This document shows positions 17,916 to 28,201 of a stretch of 64,000 nucleotides of DNA, piece after piece. Source of the DNA: Cryobacterium luteum (lineage in GTDB: Bacteria; Actinomycetota; Actinomycetes; Actinomycetales; Microbacteriaceae). Location: positions 1-64,000 of the forward strand of contig NZ_FOCN01000013.1 of the NCBI RefSeq assembly GCF_900110125.1. Direction: 5' to 3'. Each line of letters opens with the position of its first letter. The first letter of the stretch is position 1. The notes beneath the pieces are model-generated. The model ran no database searches and had not been told where the DNA came from. It saw nothing but the letters and a program-made list of their open reading frames with translations. The position numbers and the translations under genes were made by a program.

Positions 17916-18002
17916 GGGGCCAATTCAGGAAATCCTCCTGCACACCGCCGAGCCAGTGCAGCGGACGTACCTGTGAAATCGAGAATTTCCTGAATTCGCC
18001 AC
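17916..18002. repeat. REPIN-like palindromic unit 2 (87 bp)
   Basis: Left arm 17916-17934 (GGGGCCAATTCAGGAAATC) and inverted right arm 17983-18002 (GTGGCGAATTCAGGAAAT on the minus strand). Same arm family as unit 1, with a central segment about 10 bp shorter, close to one helical turn. It ends 117 bp before the orphan gene. Confidence 0.9.
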
Positions 18003-18119
18003 GCTTTTCGGGTGCAACAGTGGGTTCTTAAGTTCTCCACAGGCACTGATTCGCGCGTCTGTCCACTGAAACATCCAGTCGCGGTTTCAATAGGCCCGTT
18101 GATTACCATGCTGGGTCCT

Positions 18120-19010
18120 ATGACATGGGAAGTGCTCTTTCACGAATCCGACCGGTCCGTCATCGAGACCGGTGAACTGCGGGCCGCCGGCGCGACGTGG
18201 AGGTCACTGAAGGCGGCCGTCGACAACGGTTTCCTGGTGCGCTGTCGCCGTGGGCGCTACGCGCTCCCCTCCACCAACCGTCACATTCTTGAAGCCGTGC
18301 GCGTCGGTGGCCGGCTCGGCTGCATATCCGCAGCTGCCGATATGGGAGTCTTTGCCCTCGACAGCAGCTCCACGCATGTTCATCTTGACCCGAATGCTTC
18401 GAGACTGCGCGCACCACAGGATCGCTTTCAGCGGCTCACTGTGGCGAACCGCAACGGTATTGAGTTGCATTGGGATCAACTTCTGGCATCCGAGGACGGC
18501 ACCGAATACAGCATCGGCCTAACGGATTCCCTAATCCAGATCTTCCGATGCCAACAACCACGATTTGCATTAGCCTCCCTCGACAACGCCCTGCATTTGC
18601 GTCTGCTGCCGAGCGAGGCCGTCGTGTTGATTTTCGCGGCCCTTCCCGAGGATTTACAGTATCTCCGTGCGTGGGTCGATGCGCGGAGTGAATCGGGCCA
18701 GGAGACGGTGCTGCGGTTCATCGTGCACCTTGCGGGGTTTCAGTTCGAAATTCAGGTGTCGATCAGCGGCGTGGGGCGCGTGGACATGGTCATAGAAGGA
18801 TGCCTCGTCGTCGAAGCCGACAGCCGACAGTTCCATGACGGCTGGGACGCGCATCTGCGCGACCGCACCCGTGATTGTGACCTCGCCGGCATGACCTATA
18901 TGAGTTACCGCGCCATCCACCGGGACATTTTCTACCACCCGGAGCGCGTCGTGGCGGCGATAACTGGACTCTTGGCCGTGCGCAATCACTTCCGTACATA
19001 CGTGCTGTAG
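18120..19010 (+). CDS. Orphan AbiEi-like / PD-(D/E)XK-type protein flanked by palindromic repeats
   Basis: A protein of 296 residues if it starts at ATG 18120 (MTWEVLFHES); ATG 18108 is also possible and neither has a clear ribosome binding site. The N-terminal third looks like the winged-helix domain of AbiEi-type antitoxins (LRAAGATWRSLKAAVDNGFL then VRCRRGRYALP). The C-terminal part resembles DUF559/Vsr-like nucleases: VGRVDMVIEG, VVEADSRQFHDGWDAHLRDR with the Asp and Glu-x-Asp spacing of a PD-(D/E)XK site, then a CDLAGMTYMSYRAI strand. No partner toxin gene lies beside it. It is less GC-rich than its neighbours. Two palindromic units stand on each side, the nearest 33 bp after its stop. 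Function unknown; nuclease activity is inference. Confidence 0.8.
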   Translation: MTWEVLFHESDRSVIETGELRAAGATWRSLKAAVDNGFLVRCRRGRYALPSTNRHILEAVRVGGRLGCISAAADMGVFALDSSSTHVHLDPNASRLRAPQDRFQRLTVANRNGIELHWDQLLASEDGTEYSIGLTDSLIQIFRCQQPRFALASLDNALHLRLLPSEAVVLIFAALPEDLQYLRAWVDARSESGQETVLRFIVHLAGFQFEIQVSISGVGRVDMVIEGCLVVEADSRQFHDGWDAHLRDRTRDCDLAGMTYMSYRAIHRDIFYHPERVVAAITGLLAVRNHFRTYVL

Positions 19011-19043
19011 CGAGCGGCGAATCGCCCAGCAGACCCCCGCCGC

Positions 19044-19140
19044 GTGGCCAATTCAGGAAACCCGTCAGTTCCGCGCACGGCCAGCCCCGTGTTTGCAGTG
19101 GTGGTTGCATTCGCTCACGCTACTCTCCTGAATTAGCCAC
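19044..19140. repeat. REPIN-like palindromic unit 3 (97 bp)
   Basis: Left arm GTGGCCAATTCAGGAAAC (19044-19061) and inverted right arm 19123-19140 (GTGGCTAATTCAGGAGAG on the minus strand). The pairing extends outwards through CCGCCGC and GCGGCGG. The centre is unrelated to units 1, 2 and 4. It begins 33 bp after the orphan gene. Confidence 0.9.
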
Positions 19141-19240
19141 GCGGCGGCTCGATGGTCGGCCTGCTTCGTGCTCGGTGGTGTGTGCCCGCAGTGTTCGGCT
19201 GTCGCGTGTCACCGCAGACGACGAATCGCCCCGGTGCGCG

Positions 19241-19337
19241 GTGGCTAATTCAGGAAGTCAGGAGCAGGCGTGGTCCACATCTCCCCAAGTTCCGGGGGCT
19301 TCGAGCGGCCAGCGCGTCGATTTCCTGAATTAGCAAC
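19241..19337. repeat. REPIN-like palindromic unit 4 (97 bp)
   Basis: Left arm GTGGCTAATTCAGGAAGTC (19241-19259) and inverted right arm 19319-19337 (GTTGCTAATTCAGGAAATC on the minus strand). Same length as units 1 and 3. The 387-bp stretch between the orphan gene and the HAD gene contains only units 3 and 4; I see no coding region there. Confidence 0.9.
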
Positions 19338-19397
19338 GAAACGACGCTTCTGACCCGGAGACGTGCGAGGGGGGACACCCGAGGGGTGATGACCGGG

Positions 19398-20299
19398 CTA
19401 TTGGCTGGTCAGGGCGAACGGCAAGTCGGCGAGGGTCCCTATTCGCAGCACTCCCAGGTGGGCCGCCTCGATTGAGTCGGCGCCGGTGGTCGGAGGGAGA
19501 CCCGTGGCTGCGCGCGGCGAGGGGATGGCAGACCCAGTTGGGGCAGCGGATGCGCCGGCGCGGTCCAGCCAGACCCCCGTCAGCCCCGCAGCGGCAGCGC
19601 CCACAGCGTCCGTGCGCAGCCGGTCCCCGACATAGACCGCCTCCGAAACCGGCACGCCGAACACGGCGCAGGCGTGCTCGAAGATGCGGGGGTCGGGCTT
19701 GGCGAAGCCGAGAGCACCCGAGGTGACGACGTGCTCGAACCGGTCGGTCAGGCCGACCCGCCGAATCTTCTCGCCCTGAAAGACCGGGTCGCCGTTCGTG
19801 ATGAGGCCGAAGCGTACCTCGGGCAGAAGCTGCGCCAGCGCGTCCAGGCAGGGGAGAGCGTCGTCGTGCAGGCGCCAGCTGGCCCGGTAGCTTTCGAAGT
19901 ACTCGTCGAACCAGGTATCGGCCTCGGCGTCGGTCAGCATGATGTCGAACGACGCCGCGAAATCCTGTGCCCGGGCGCGGCGTTGGCCGGCGAAGTCCAA
20001 CGATCCGGCGAGGTAGGAGTGGTAATGCTCCTCTTCGAGCGCATCCCAAAGCCCGGTCGCCGCGACCCGGTCGCCGGTCGCGAACGCGCCACCAACCCGG
20101 TCGAGGTGCAGCAGAATACCCGCCGCAACCGCACCCCGATGGGCGAACAGGGTGTCGTCGAGGTCGAACAGCACCACCGCCGGTTGGTGATGCCGCACAG
20201 CGTGCCGGACTGACGGATCCAATCCGGCAGAACCTGCGGTCTCCTGACCGGCCGCCACCGAAACCGGTACAAGCACCGGACCAGGCACAGAAACCGGCA

Positions 20300-20300
<1 letters not shown>
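19398..20300 (-). CDS. HAD-superfamily hydrolase (subfamily IA phosphatase)
   Basis: A 300-residue protein with all four HAD motifs: I VVLFDLDDTLFAHRG near residue 42, II LITNGDPVFQ, III lysine in ALGFAKPDPRIF, and IV YVGDRLRTDAVGAAAAGLTG. Members are phosphatases for small phosphate esters or nucleotides (YjjG is one model). The substrate is not determinable here. The first 38 residues are a Val/Pro/Ala-rich extension (PVSVPGPVLVPVSV) unusual for the family, so translation might start later. As called, the ATG overlaps the trpS stop by one base (TGATG), which supports it. Last gene of trpS-linked minus-strand genes. Confidence 0.87.
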
Positions 20301-22158
<1,858 letters not shown>

Positions 22159-22171
22159 GGGTCAAGTCTAG

Positions 22172-23242
22172 TTAGGGGGCGTGGGCGTCATCCGCCGCAG
22201 CATACTCGGCCACCCGCGCCTCGGCCGCCCTGAGCCGCCGTCTGGCCGCCCACCGGGCATACCAGGGCGCCGCGTCGCGGTCGGCCCGAGCCGCCGTGAG
22301 CTCGGCCTGGGCGGTCAGCCGCAGGGCGTCCTGCATCCGCTTTTCCTGGTTCTCGGCTGCTTCGTCGGCGCTGAGCGATTGCGGCGGAATGCCCGCATCG
22401 TTCATGCCGACGGCGATCCAGGCGGCGGCGATCAGGGTCACGGTACTCACGAGGTTGAACCAGATGAGCAGCCCGATGATGACCGCGAAGGTCGCGAGCA
22501 ACGGATTGCGGCTGGCGCCGCCGAGCAGCGCCCCGCCGAGAATCTTCAGCACGCCGAGGGCGACACCGCCGAGCAGCGCCCCCGCGAACAGGCGCCGCAC
22601 CGGGATGCGCACCCGCGACAGCACCCGGAACAGGCCGGCGAGGGTGAGCGTATCAATGATGAGCACCACCGCGAGGCCGATGCCGCGGGCGGACGCCTCG
22701 TAGAAGAACGAGTCCTGAGGAATCTGAAAGAGACCGAACAGGGCGCCCAGCAGCGCGGTGCTGGCGAGGGAAACCAGCGCCGACACGACCAGGGCGAGCC
22801 CGAACACCAACCCGAGGCCGAGCTCGCGCAGCTTGACCCAGATGAAGAACGTGGTCTGTGGGGGCATGCCGAAAACGGTGCGCACCGCCTGGGCGGTGGT
22901 CGAAAGCCAGCCGAGCGCGGTCAGCAGCAGTCCGGCCAGGGCGATGGCACCGGTCCAGGTGAAGATCCCCGCCGTGGCGAGCAGATCGGGGTCGATGATG
23001 CCGTCGGAACCGATCAGGCCCGGAATGGACTGGTTGATGATGGCGTACAGGGCGTTCAGCAGTCCCTGATTCGCGGTGAGGAACAGGCCGGCAATGGAGA
23101 ACCCCACCCAGACGGCCGCGAAGATGGCAAAGATCGCCTGGTAAGACATTCCCCCGGCGAGGATGCTGCCGCCCACGTTGTTGAAGTGCGTCACCACCCG
23201 CACGGGTCGCCACCCAAGAATGCGCTCCACAAGCTCTTTCAC
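22172..23242 (-). CDS. YihY/BrkB-family inner-membrane protein
   Basis: A 356-residue protein with about six membrane helices and the family signature near the N-terminus (VVTHFNNVGGSILAGGMSYQ, then AIFAIFAAVWVGFSIAGLFL). Further blocks are VFGLALVVSALVSLAST, RVRIPVRRLFAGALLGGVAL and IIGLLIWFNLVSTVTLIAAAW. The charged C-terminal 70 residues (ARADRDAAPWYARWAARRRL) are probably a cytoplasmic coiled tail. Once annotated as ribonuclease BN, the family has no firmly established role; membrane transport is suspected. The start is GTG 23240-23242, immediately beside a 17-bp tandem repeat and without a clear ribosome binding site. Confidence 0.9.
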   Translation of the reverse strand: MKELVERILGWRPVRVVTHFNNVGGSILAGGMSYQAIFAIFAAVWVGFSIAGLFLTANQGLLNALYAIINQSIPGLIGSDGIIDPDLLATAGIFTWTGAIALAGLLLTALGWLSTTAQAVRTVFGMPPQTTFFIWVKLRELGLGLVFGLALVVSALVSLASTALLGALFGLFQIPQDSFFYEASARGIGLAVVLIIDTLTLAGLFRVLSRVRIPVRRLFAGALLGGVALGVLKILGGALLGGASRNPLLATFAVIIGLLIWFNLVSTVTLIAAAWIAVGMNDAGIPPQSLSADEAAENQEKRMQDALRLTAQAELTAARADRDAAPWYARWAARRRLRAAEARVAEYAAADDAHAP

Positions 23243-23310
23243 TGTGTGAGTGTAACTGCTGTGTGAGTTTAACTGCTGTGTCAGCTTATTTGCTGTGTCA
23301 GCCTAGGCGA
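23243..23310. repeat. 17-bp tandem repeat, four copies, abutting the BrkB-family start
   Basis: Successive units TGTGTGAGTGTAACTGC (23243-23259), TGTGTGAGTTTAACTGC (23260-23276), TGTGTCAGCTTATTTGC (23277-23293) and TGTGTCAGCCTAGGCGA (23294-23310) degrade with distance from the gene. They occupy the whole leader of the BrkB-family gene. Confidence 0.9.
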
Positions 23311-23317
23311 CCAGACA

Positions 23318-23349
23318 AAAACACCCCCGTCACAATGACGGGGGTGTTT
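23318..23349. terminator. Terminator after sdhB
   Basis: AAACACCCCCGTCA (23318-23331) and TGACGGGGGTGTTT (23336-23349) form a perfect 14-bp stem with a CAAT-sized loop. It lies 17 bases after the sdhB stop and ends in a run of T when read on the minus strand: a classic intrinsic terminator for sdhCDAB. Confidence 0.93.
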
Positions 23350-23366
23350 GTCGTTCAGTCAGTCAG

Positions 23367-24128
23367 TTACGCCTTGCCACGCATGATGGCCTGCTTGACC
23401 TCGGCGATGGCCTGGGTCACCTGGATGCCGCGGGGGCAGGCATCCGTGCAGTTGAAGGTCGTGCGGCAACGCCACACGCCCTCCTGGTCGTTGAGGATGT
23501 CGAGGCGCACGGCCGCATTCTCATCGCGGGAGTCGAAGATGAAACGGTGCGCGTTGACGATCGCGGCCGGACCGAAGTACTGGCCGTCGGTCCAGAACAC
23601 CGGGCAGCTCGACGTGCAGGCGGCGCAAAGGATACATTTCGTCGTGTCGTCGAAGCGGGCGCGCTGGGCAACGGTCTGCTGGCGTTCCTTGCCGTCGACC
23701 GGCTTGCTCTTGGCAACGAGAAAGGGCTGCACCGCCTTGAAGGAGTCGAAGAACGGCTCCATGTCGACGATGAGGTCCTTCTCGAGCGGCAGGCCCTTGA
23801 TGGCCTCCACGTAGATGGGCTTCGTGACGTCGAGGTCCTTCATGAGCGTCTTGCAGGCCAGGCGGTTGCGGCCGTTGATGCGCATGGCATCCGAGCCGCA
23901 GATGCCGTGCGCGCAGGAACGACGGAAGGTCAGCGAACCGTCCTGCTCCCATTTGATCTTGTGCAGGGCGTCGAGCACGCGGTCGGTCGGGTACAGCTGC
24001 ACATCGAAGTCCTGCCAGTGCGGCTCGTCATCGACCTCCGGGTTAAACCGACGAATGATGAGCGTGACCGTGAAGGACTGGATCTCTTCGGGTACAACGG
24101 GCTGGTTGGCAATCGTGGCGGTACTCAA
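23367..24128 (-). CDS. sdhB: Succinate dehydrogenase iron-sulfur subunit
   Basis: A 253-residue protein carrying electrons from the FAD in SdhA to quinone. The [2Fe-2S] domain has RRSCAHGICGSDAMRING and RLACKT, where the third ligand position is Asp as in E. coli SdhB. The C-terminal ferredoxin-like domain has CILCAACTSSCPVFW and CTDACPRGIQVTQAI, supplying ligands for the [4Fe-4S] and [3Fe-4S] clusters. It follows sdhA by a single base. All expected ligands are present. Confidence 0.97.
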   Translation of the reverse strand: MSTATIANQPVVPEEIQSFTVTLIIRRFNPEVDDEPHWQDFDVQLYPTDRVLDALHKIKWEQDGSLTFRRSCAHGICGSDAMRINGRNRLACKTLMKDLDVTKPIYVEAIKGLPLEKDLIVDMEPFFDSFKAVQPFLVAKSKPVDGKERQQTVAQRARFDDTTKCILCAACTSSCPVFWTDGQYFGPAAIVNAHRFIFDSRDENAAVRLDILNDQEGVWRCRTTFNCTDACPRGIQVTQAIAEVKQAIMRGKA

Positions 24129-24129
24129 C

Positions 24130-25938
24130 TCAGTACTTCCTCTCCATCGGCTGGTAGCGGGTGATGACCACCGGTTTCCAGTCGAGCTTGATGTGGTCGG
24201 CGGCGTCCGCGCTCATCGCGTCACCCGTGAGGTATGCCATCGTGTGCTTGAGGTAGTTCTCGTCGTCACGCACGAGGTAGTCCTCACGTTGGTGTCCGCC
24301 GCGGCTTTCCTTGCGGTTGCGGGCGGAGTAGACGACGACCTCGGCCAGGTCGAGCAGGAAGCCCAGTTCAACGGCTTCGAGCAGGTCGGTGTTGAAGCGA
24401 CGACCCTTGTCCTGCACGGCGATGTTCTTGTACCGCTGACGCAGCAGGTGGATGGTCTCGGTGACCGAGGCGAGGGACTCGTCGGTGCGGAACACCTGAG
24501 CCTTCTTGTCCATTTCTTCCTGCAGAATCTTGCGCAGCACCGAGATGCGTTCGGTTCCGGTCGACGAGCGGATGCCTTCGAGCAGTTCGCGCACCTCCTT
24601 GGCCGGGTCTTCCGGCAGCGGGGTGAACGAGGCCGTCTTGACGTACTCGACCGCGTTGTTGCCGGCGCGCTTGCCAAACACGTTGATGTCGAGCAGCGAG
24701 TTGGTGCCCAGGCGGTTGGAGCCGTGCACCGAGACGCAGGCGCATTCGCCGGCGGCGTACAGTCCGGGAACGACCTGCTCGTTGTTGCGCCAGACCTCGG
24801 CCTTCACGTTGGTCGGGATGCCGCCCATCGCGTAGTGCGCGGTCGGCATGACCGGCACCGGCTCGGTGACCGGGTCGACGCCGAGGTAGGTACGGGCGAA
24901 TTCGGTGATGTCGGGCAGCTTGGTCTCGAGCAGTTCCTTGCCGAGGTGGGTGCAGTCCAGGTACAGGTAGTCCTTCTCGGGGCCGGCGCCGCGACCTTCT
25001 GCGACCTCCTTGAGCATGCAGCGCGACACGATGTCACGCGGGGCGAGGTCCTTGATGGTCGGCGCGTAGCGTTCCATGAAGCGCTCACCACTCGCGTTAC
25101 GCAGGATGGCTCCCTCGCCGCGTGCGCCCTCGGTCAAGAGGATGCCCAGCCCGGCCAGGCCGGTCGGGTGGAACTGGAAGAATTCCATGTCCTCGAGCGG
25201 CAGCCCCTTGCGCCAGACGATGCCGACGCCGTCACCGGTGAGGGTGTGGGCGTTGGAGGTGGTCTTGAAGATCTTGCCGAAGCCACCGGTAGCGAAGATG
25301 AAGGCCTTGCCCTGGAACACGTGAAGTTCACCGCTCGACAGGTCGAGGGCGACCACGGCGGACGGCTGGTCGACGCCGTCGACGTTGGTCATGACGAGGT
25401 CGAGCACGTAGTACTCGTTGAAGAAATTGATGCCGCGCTTGACGCAGTTCTGATACAGCGTCTGCAGGATCATGTGGCCCGTGCGGTCGGCGGCGTAGCA
25501 GGCGCGACGCACCGGGCTCTTACCGTGATCGCGGGTGTGGCCGCCGAAGCGACGCTGGTCGATCTTGCCCTCGGGCGTGCGGTTGAACGGCAGGCCCATG
25601 TTCTCGAGGTCGATGACCGCGTCGATTGCTTCCTTGGCCAGGATCTCGGCGGCGTCCTGGTCGACCAGGTAGTCGCCACCCTTGATCGTGTCGAAGGTGT
25701 GCCATTCCCAGTTGTCTTCTTCGACGTTGGCGAGGGCCGCAGCCATCCCGCCCTGCGCCGCACCGGTGTGCGAACGCGTCGGGTAGAGCTTGGAGATGAC
25801 CGCCGTGCTGGCGTGGGGGCCGGCTTCGATGGCGGCACGCATGCCGGCTCCACCCGCTCCCACGATCACGATGTCGAACTGGTGGTAGTGAACGCCGTCC
25901 ACAAGGGTGGAGGTGGGTGCGGGTGCAGGTGTCGTCAT
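24130..25938 (-). CDS. sdhA: Succinate dehydrogenase flavoprotein subunit
   Basis: A 602-residue FAD subunit that oxidises succinate to fumarate. The FAD fold [17 protein letters not shown], the covalent-FAD histidine region [16 protein letters not shown], the active-site segment [24 protein letters not shown] (shown split here as [11 protein letters not shown] and [10 protein letters not shown]), [13 protein letters not shown] and [14 protein letters not shown] are all intact. The C-terminal part contains the [13 protein letters not shown] motif. It lies between sdhD (18 bases upstream) and sdhB in the sdhCDAB operon. The first 18 residues, rich in Ala, Pro and Thr, are a species-specific extension. 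Confidence 0.97.
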   Translation of the reverse strand: MTTPAPAPTSTLVDGVHYHQFDIVIVGAGGAGMRAAIEAGPHASTAVISKLYPTRSHTGAAQGGMAAALANVEEDNWEWHTFDTIKGGDYLVDQDAAEILAKEAIDAVIDLENMGLPFNRTPEGKIDQRRFGGHTRDHGKSPVRRACYAADRTGHMILQTLYQNCVKRGINFFNEYYVLDLVMTNVDGVDQPSAVVALDLSSGELHVFQGKAFIFATGGFGKIFKTTSNAHTLTGDGVGIVWRKGLPLEDMEFFQFHPTGLAGLGILLTEGARGEGAILRNASGERFMERYAPTIKDLAPRDIVSRCMLKEVAEGRGAGPEKDYLYLDCTHLGKELLETKLPDITEFARTYLGVDPVTEPVPVMPTAHYAMGGIPTNVKAEVWRNNEQVVPGLYAAGECACVSVHGSNRLGTNSLLDINVFGKRAGNNAVEYVKTASFTPLPEDPAKEVRELLEGIRSSTGTERISVLRKILQEEMDKKAQVFRTDESLASVTETIHLLRQRYKNIAVQDKGRRFNTDLLEAVELGFLLDLAEVVVYSARNRKESRGGHQREDYLVRDDENYLKHTMAYLTGDAMSADAADHIKLDWKPVVITRYQPMERKY

Positions 25939-25956
25939 GATGAGTGTGTGCAGCTC

Positions 25957-26409
25957 CTATAGGTTCGAGCAGAGAGCGGGAAGAAGGTCGGCGGGCGAAC
26001 CGGCCGGGCAGGCGTCGAACGTGTAGACCACGAGGGTGCCGAGAACGATCAACGAGACAACGCTGAGCAGGATCGCAACCTTCAGGATGCCGCGGCTGAT
26101 GCGCGACGTGGCGTAGTCGTTGACCAGGGTGCGCATGCCGTTGCCGCCGTGGATGAGGGCGAGCCAGAGCATGAGTACGTCCCAGGTCTGCCAGAACGGG
26201 CTCGCCAGCTTGCCGGCGACGAACGCGAAGTTCAGGGCGCTGACGCCCTCGCCGACCATGAGGTTGACGAACAGGTGGCCGAAAATAAGCACGATCAGCA
26301 CGACGCCGGAGACGCGCATGTAGATCCAGCCCCATTTTTCCCAGTTGAGACCGCGTTTTTTCGCCGAGCGCGTGTACGGGCTGCGGGGAGCTTCGATTGT
26401 TGAAGTCAT
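25957..26409 (-). CDS. sdhD: Succinate dehydrogenase membrane anchor subunit
   Basis: A 150-residue protein with three membrane helices: YMRVSGVVLIVLIFGHLFVN, WDVLMLWLALIHGGNGM and GILKVAILLSVVSLIVLGTL. The histidine in FGHLFVN fits a haem b or quinone-site ligand of actinobacterial SdhD. With SdhC it anchors the catalytic subunits and forms the quinone site. It starts 12 bases after the sdhC stop. A C-terminal tail after about residue 130 (FDACPAGSPADLLPALC) is longer than in many relatives. Confidence 0.93.
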   Translation of the reverse strand: MTSTIEAPRSPYTRSAKKRGLNWEKWGWIYMRVSGVVLIVLIFGHLFVNLMVGEGVSALNFAFVAGKLASPFWQTWDVLMLWLALIHGGNGMRTLVNDYATSRISRGILKVAILLSVVSLIVLGTLVVYTFDACPAGSPADLLPALCSNL

Positions 26410-26421
26410 GTCTGTCGCCCC

Positions 26422-26841
26422 CTAGTGGCTGAACACGTTGATGAGGTGGCGCGGCGCGAAGCCGAGCATGGTGACGACCCACAGGCCGATGACCACGTAG
26501 AACAGCACCCGCTGGTACTTGGCGTTCCAGAAGTCGATCAGGATGATGCGCAGTCCGTTGAAGGCGTGGAACACGATGGCGCCGACGAGTGCGACCTCAC
26601 CGAGTCCCATGATCGGCGTCTGGTACTGCGAGATGACCGCGTTGTAGGCCTCGGGGCTGAGGCGTACGAGGGCCGTGTCGAGAATGTGAACGAGCAGAAA
26701 GAAGAAAATCGCGACGCCGGTGATGCGGTGCAACACCCACGACCACATGCCCGTGTTACCCCGATAGAGGGTGCCGGCGGGGCGACGTGATGTCGTCTTC
26801 TGCTGAGAATCTAGGGTTCCTGCCGTCTGTGGCATGAACAA
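26422..26841 (-). CDS. sdhC: Succinate dehydrogenase cytochrome b556 subunit
   Basis: A 139-residue protein with three membrane helices. The signature GMWSWVLHRITGVAIFFFLL with VHILDTALVRLSPEAY holds the conserved His-Arg-x-Thr-Gly near the quinone site and the following histidine expected to bind haem. The second half has EVALVGAIVFHAFNGLRIIL. First gene of sdhCDAB. Its upstream region (26842-26945) includes a TTAGG/CCTAA palindrome at 26935. Confidence 0.95.
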   Translation of the reverse strand: MFMPQTAGTLDSQQKTTSRRPAGTLYRGNTGMWSWVLHRITGVAIFFFLLVHILDTALVRLSPEAYNAVISQYQTPIMGLGEVALVGAIVFHAFNGLRIILIDFWNAKYQRVLFYVVIGLWVVTMLGFAPRHLINVFSH

Positions 26842-26934
26842 CCCTCCCTGGCTGAATTATGGCTCTTTAGTGAGACCGAGAATGCGCTGTAAGCACATTT
26901 CTGTATTCTACAAGTGCTCCCCCCACTCGTGCCG

Positions 26935-26950
26935 GTTAGGGTAACCTAAC
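26935..26950. promoter_or_regulatory. TTAGG/CCTAA palindrome upstream of sdhC
   Basis: GTTAGGGTAACCTAAC is an inverted repeat with only two mismatched positions, lying 94 bases upstream of the sdhC start and overlapping the stop of the glycosyltransferase gene. The half-sites match those of DtxR/IdeR boxes, but they are closer together than in the 19-bp consensus, so the assignment is tentative. Confidence 0.4.
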
Positions 26951-28118
26951 GTTGCATTGAGCGCGGGACGTGGGTGTTGGCGCGCACCGCGAGACACTCG
27001 TCGATGGCCTGCTCGTAGTAGTCGACCAGCTCGGTGCACACCGTCGGCCAGGAGCGACCGAGCACCGCACGACGCCCCGCTTCACCCATCCGCGCCCGCA
27101 GCATCGGGTCACGCACGAGCTGACCCACCCAGTGCTTGAGGTCACGGTCGTCGTCCGGCCGAAACAGGTAGCCGTTCTCACCGTGCGCCACGAGGTCGAT
27201 CGGCCCGCCCGCGTGGGGAGCCACCACGGGCAGTCCGGCGGCATGCGCCTCCTGAATGGTCTGCCCAAACGTTTCCTCGGTGCCGGCGTGCACGAACACG
27301 TCGAAACTCGCGTAGGCGACGGCGAGCTCGGCACCTGAGAGCCGGCCCAGCCAGGTGACCGGCATGCCGGCGAGCGCACGTCGTATAGAAGGAACGCTCG
27401 GCCCGTCACCGACCAGCGCCAAACGGATGCCCGGAACCCCGCGCAGCGCACGCAGCCGCTCCACCTGCTTCTCCGGAGCCATGCGGCCGACGTAGCCGAC
27501 GATGACGTCGCGGGCTGCACCGCCCTGGGGCGTAGGCGCGATGCGTTCCCGAAGATTCCAGACCGCCGGGTCGTTCTTCAGGTTCGGGTGAAAGCCGGTG
27601 AGGTCGACGCCGCGGGTCCACAGGGCGAGCCGGGGCACGCCGAGGCGCAACAGGGCAGCCATCGACGACGACGACGGAACCAGGGTGCGGGTGGCTCCTT
27701 CGTGCACCCACTTCACGAATCGCCAGGCCAGAGCCGTGGCGGGGCCGAGGTGGTTTCGGTGAGCGTAGCCGGCGACATCCGTTTGAAAGATCGCGACCGA
27801 GGGGATATCGAGCCGATTGGCCGCGCTGATGCCCTGGGCGCCGAGCAAAAACGGCGACGCCGCGTGCAATACGTCGGGCCGAAAGTCGGCGAGCAGCTTC
27901 TGCACCTGCGGGCTCGGTATGCCGACCGGAAACTCACGGTAGTTGACGGCGGAGACGGTGTGCACCGGAAATCCGGCATAGTGCGACGGGGCGCCGGATG
28001 GCGCGATGACCATGGCCTCGTGTCCGTTGGCAGCGAGGTGCTCGAGCACCTTGCAGACGCTCGTGGTCACCCCGCTGATGGTGGGGAGAAAACTTTCGCT
28101 GATGACTGCGATCCGCAT
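26946..28118 (-). CDS. GT4-family glycosyltransferase, probable alpha-mannosyltransferase (MgtA/PimB-like)
   Basis: A 390-residue retaining GT-B enzyme. The N-terminal domain begins MRIAVISESFLPTISGVTTS and VCKVLEHLAANGHEAMVIAP, and the C-terminal nucleotide-sugar domain has VGYVGRMAPEKQVERL, ALVGDGPS and the EX7E motif EETFGQTIQEA. The wording is that of actinobacterial mannosyltransferases acting on glycolipids or lipoglycans at the inner membrane face, using GDP-mannose or, in some, a glucuronate donor. It is divergent from manC, which makes GDP-mannose, supporting a mannose donor. The exact acceptor is not determined. Confidence 0.9.
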   Translation of the reverse strand: MRIAVISESFLPTISGVTTSVCKVLEHLAANGHEAMVIAPSGAPSHYAGFPVHTVSAVNYREFPVGIPSPQVQKLLADFRPDVLHAASPFLLGAQGISAANRLDIPSVAIFQTDVAGYAHRNHLGPATALAWRFVKWVHEGATRTLVPSSSSMAALLRLGVPRLALWTRGVDLTGFHPNLKNDPAVWNLRERIAPTPQGGAARDVIVGYVGRMAPEKQVERLRALRGVPGIRLALVGDGPSVPSIRRALAGMPVTWLGRLSGAELAVAYASFDVFVHAGTEETFGQTIQEAHAAGLPVVAPHAGGPIDLVAHGENGYLFRPDDDRDLKHWVGQLVRDPMLRARMGEAGRRAVLGRSWPTVCTELVDYYEQAIDECLAVRANTHVPRSMQR

Positions 28119-28201
28119 AATTCGAGGTTAGGCAGCGGCCATTGCCGTCGGGTGACGCGCGCATGAACAGTGGTGTTGGGGCTGCCCGATAGTCTGGGCG
28201 A

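Noticed and set aside
17699-19337. CRISPR array
   Set aside because: Repeats alternate in orientation, spacing is irregular around a gene and no cas genes are near, so this is a REPIN-like set rather than CRISPR.
17699-19337. One insertion sequence with nested terminal repeats around the orphan gene
   Set aside because: No transposase motif is in the gene, there are four separate inverted pairs rather than one, and no target-site duplication was found at the outer ends.
23815-25962. 715-codon open frame on the plus strand
   Set aside because: It is the complement of sdhA and part of sdhB, which have complete family motifs. Long antisense frames are expected at this GC content.
26935-26950. 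Telomere-like TTAGGG sequence
   Set aside because: A single short palindrome, not an array; its half-sites fit a regulator site better.
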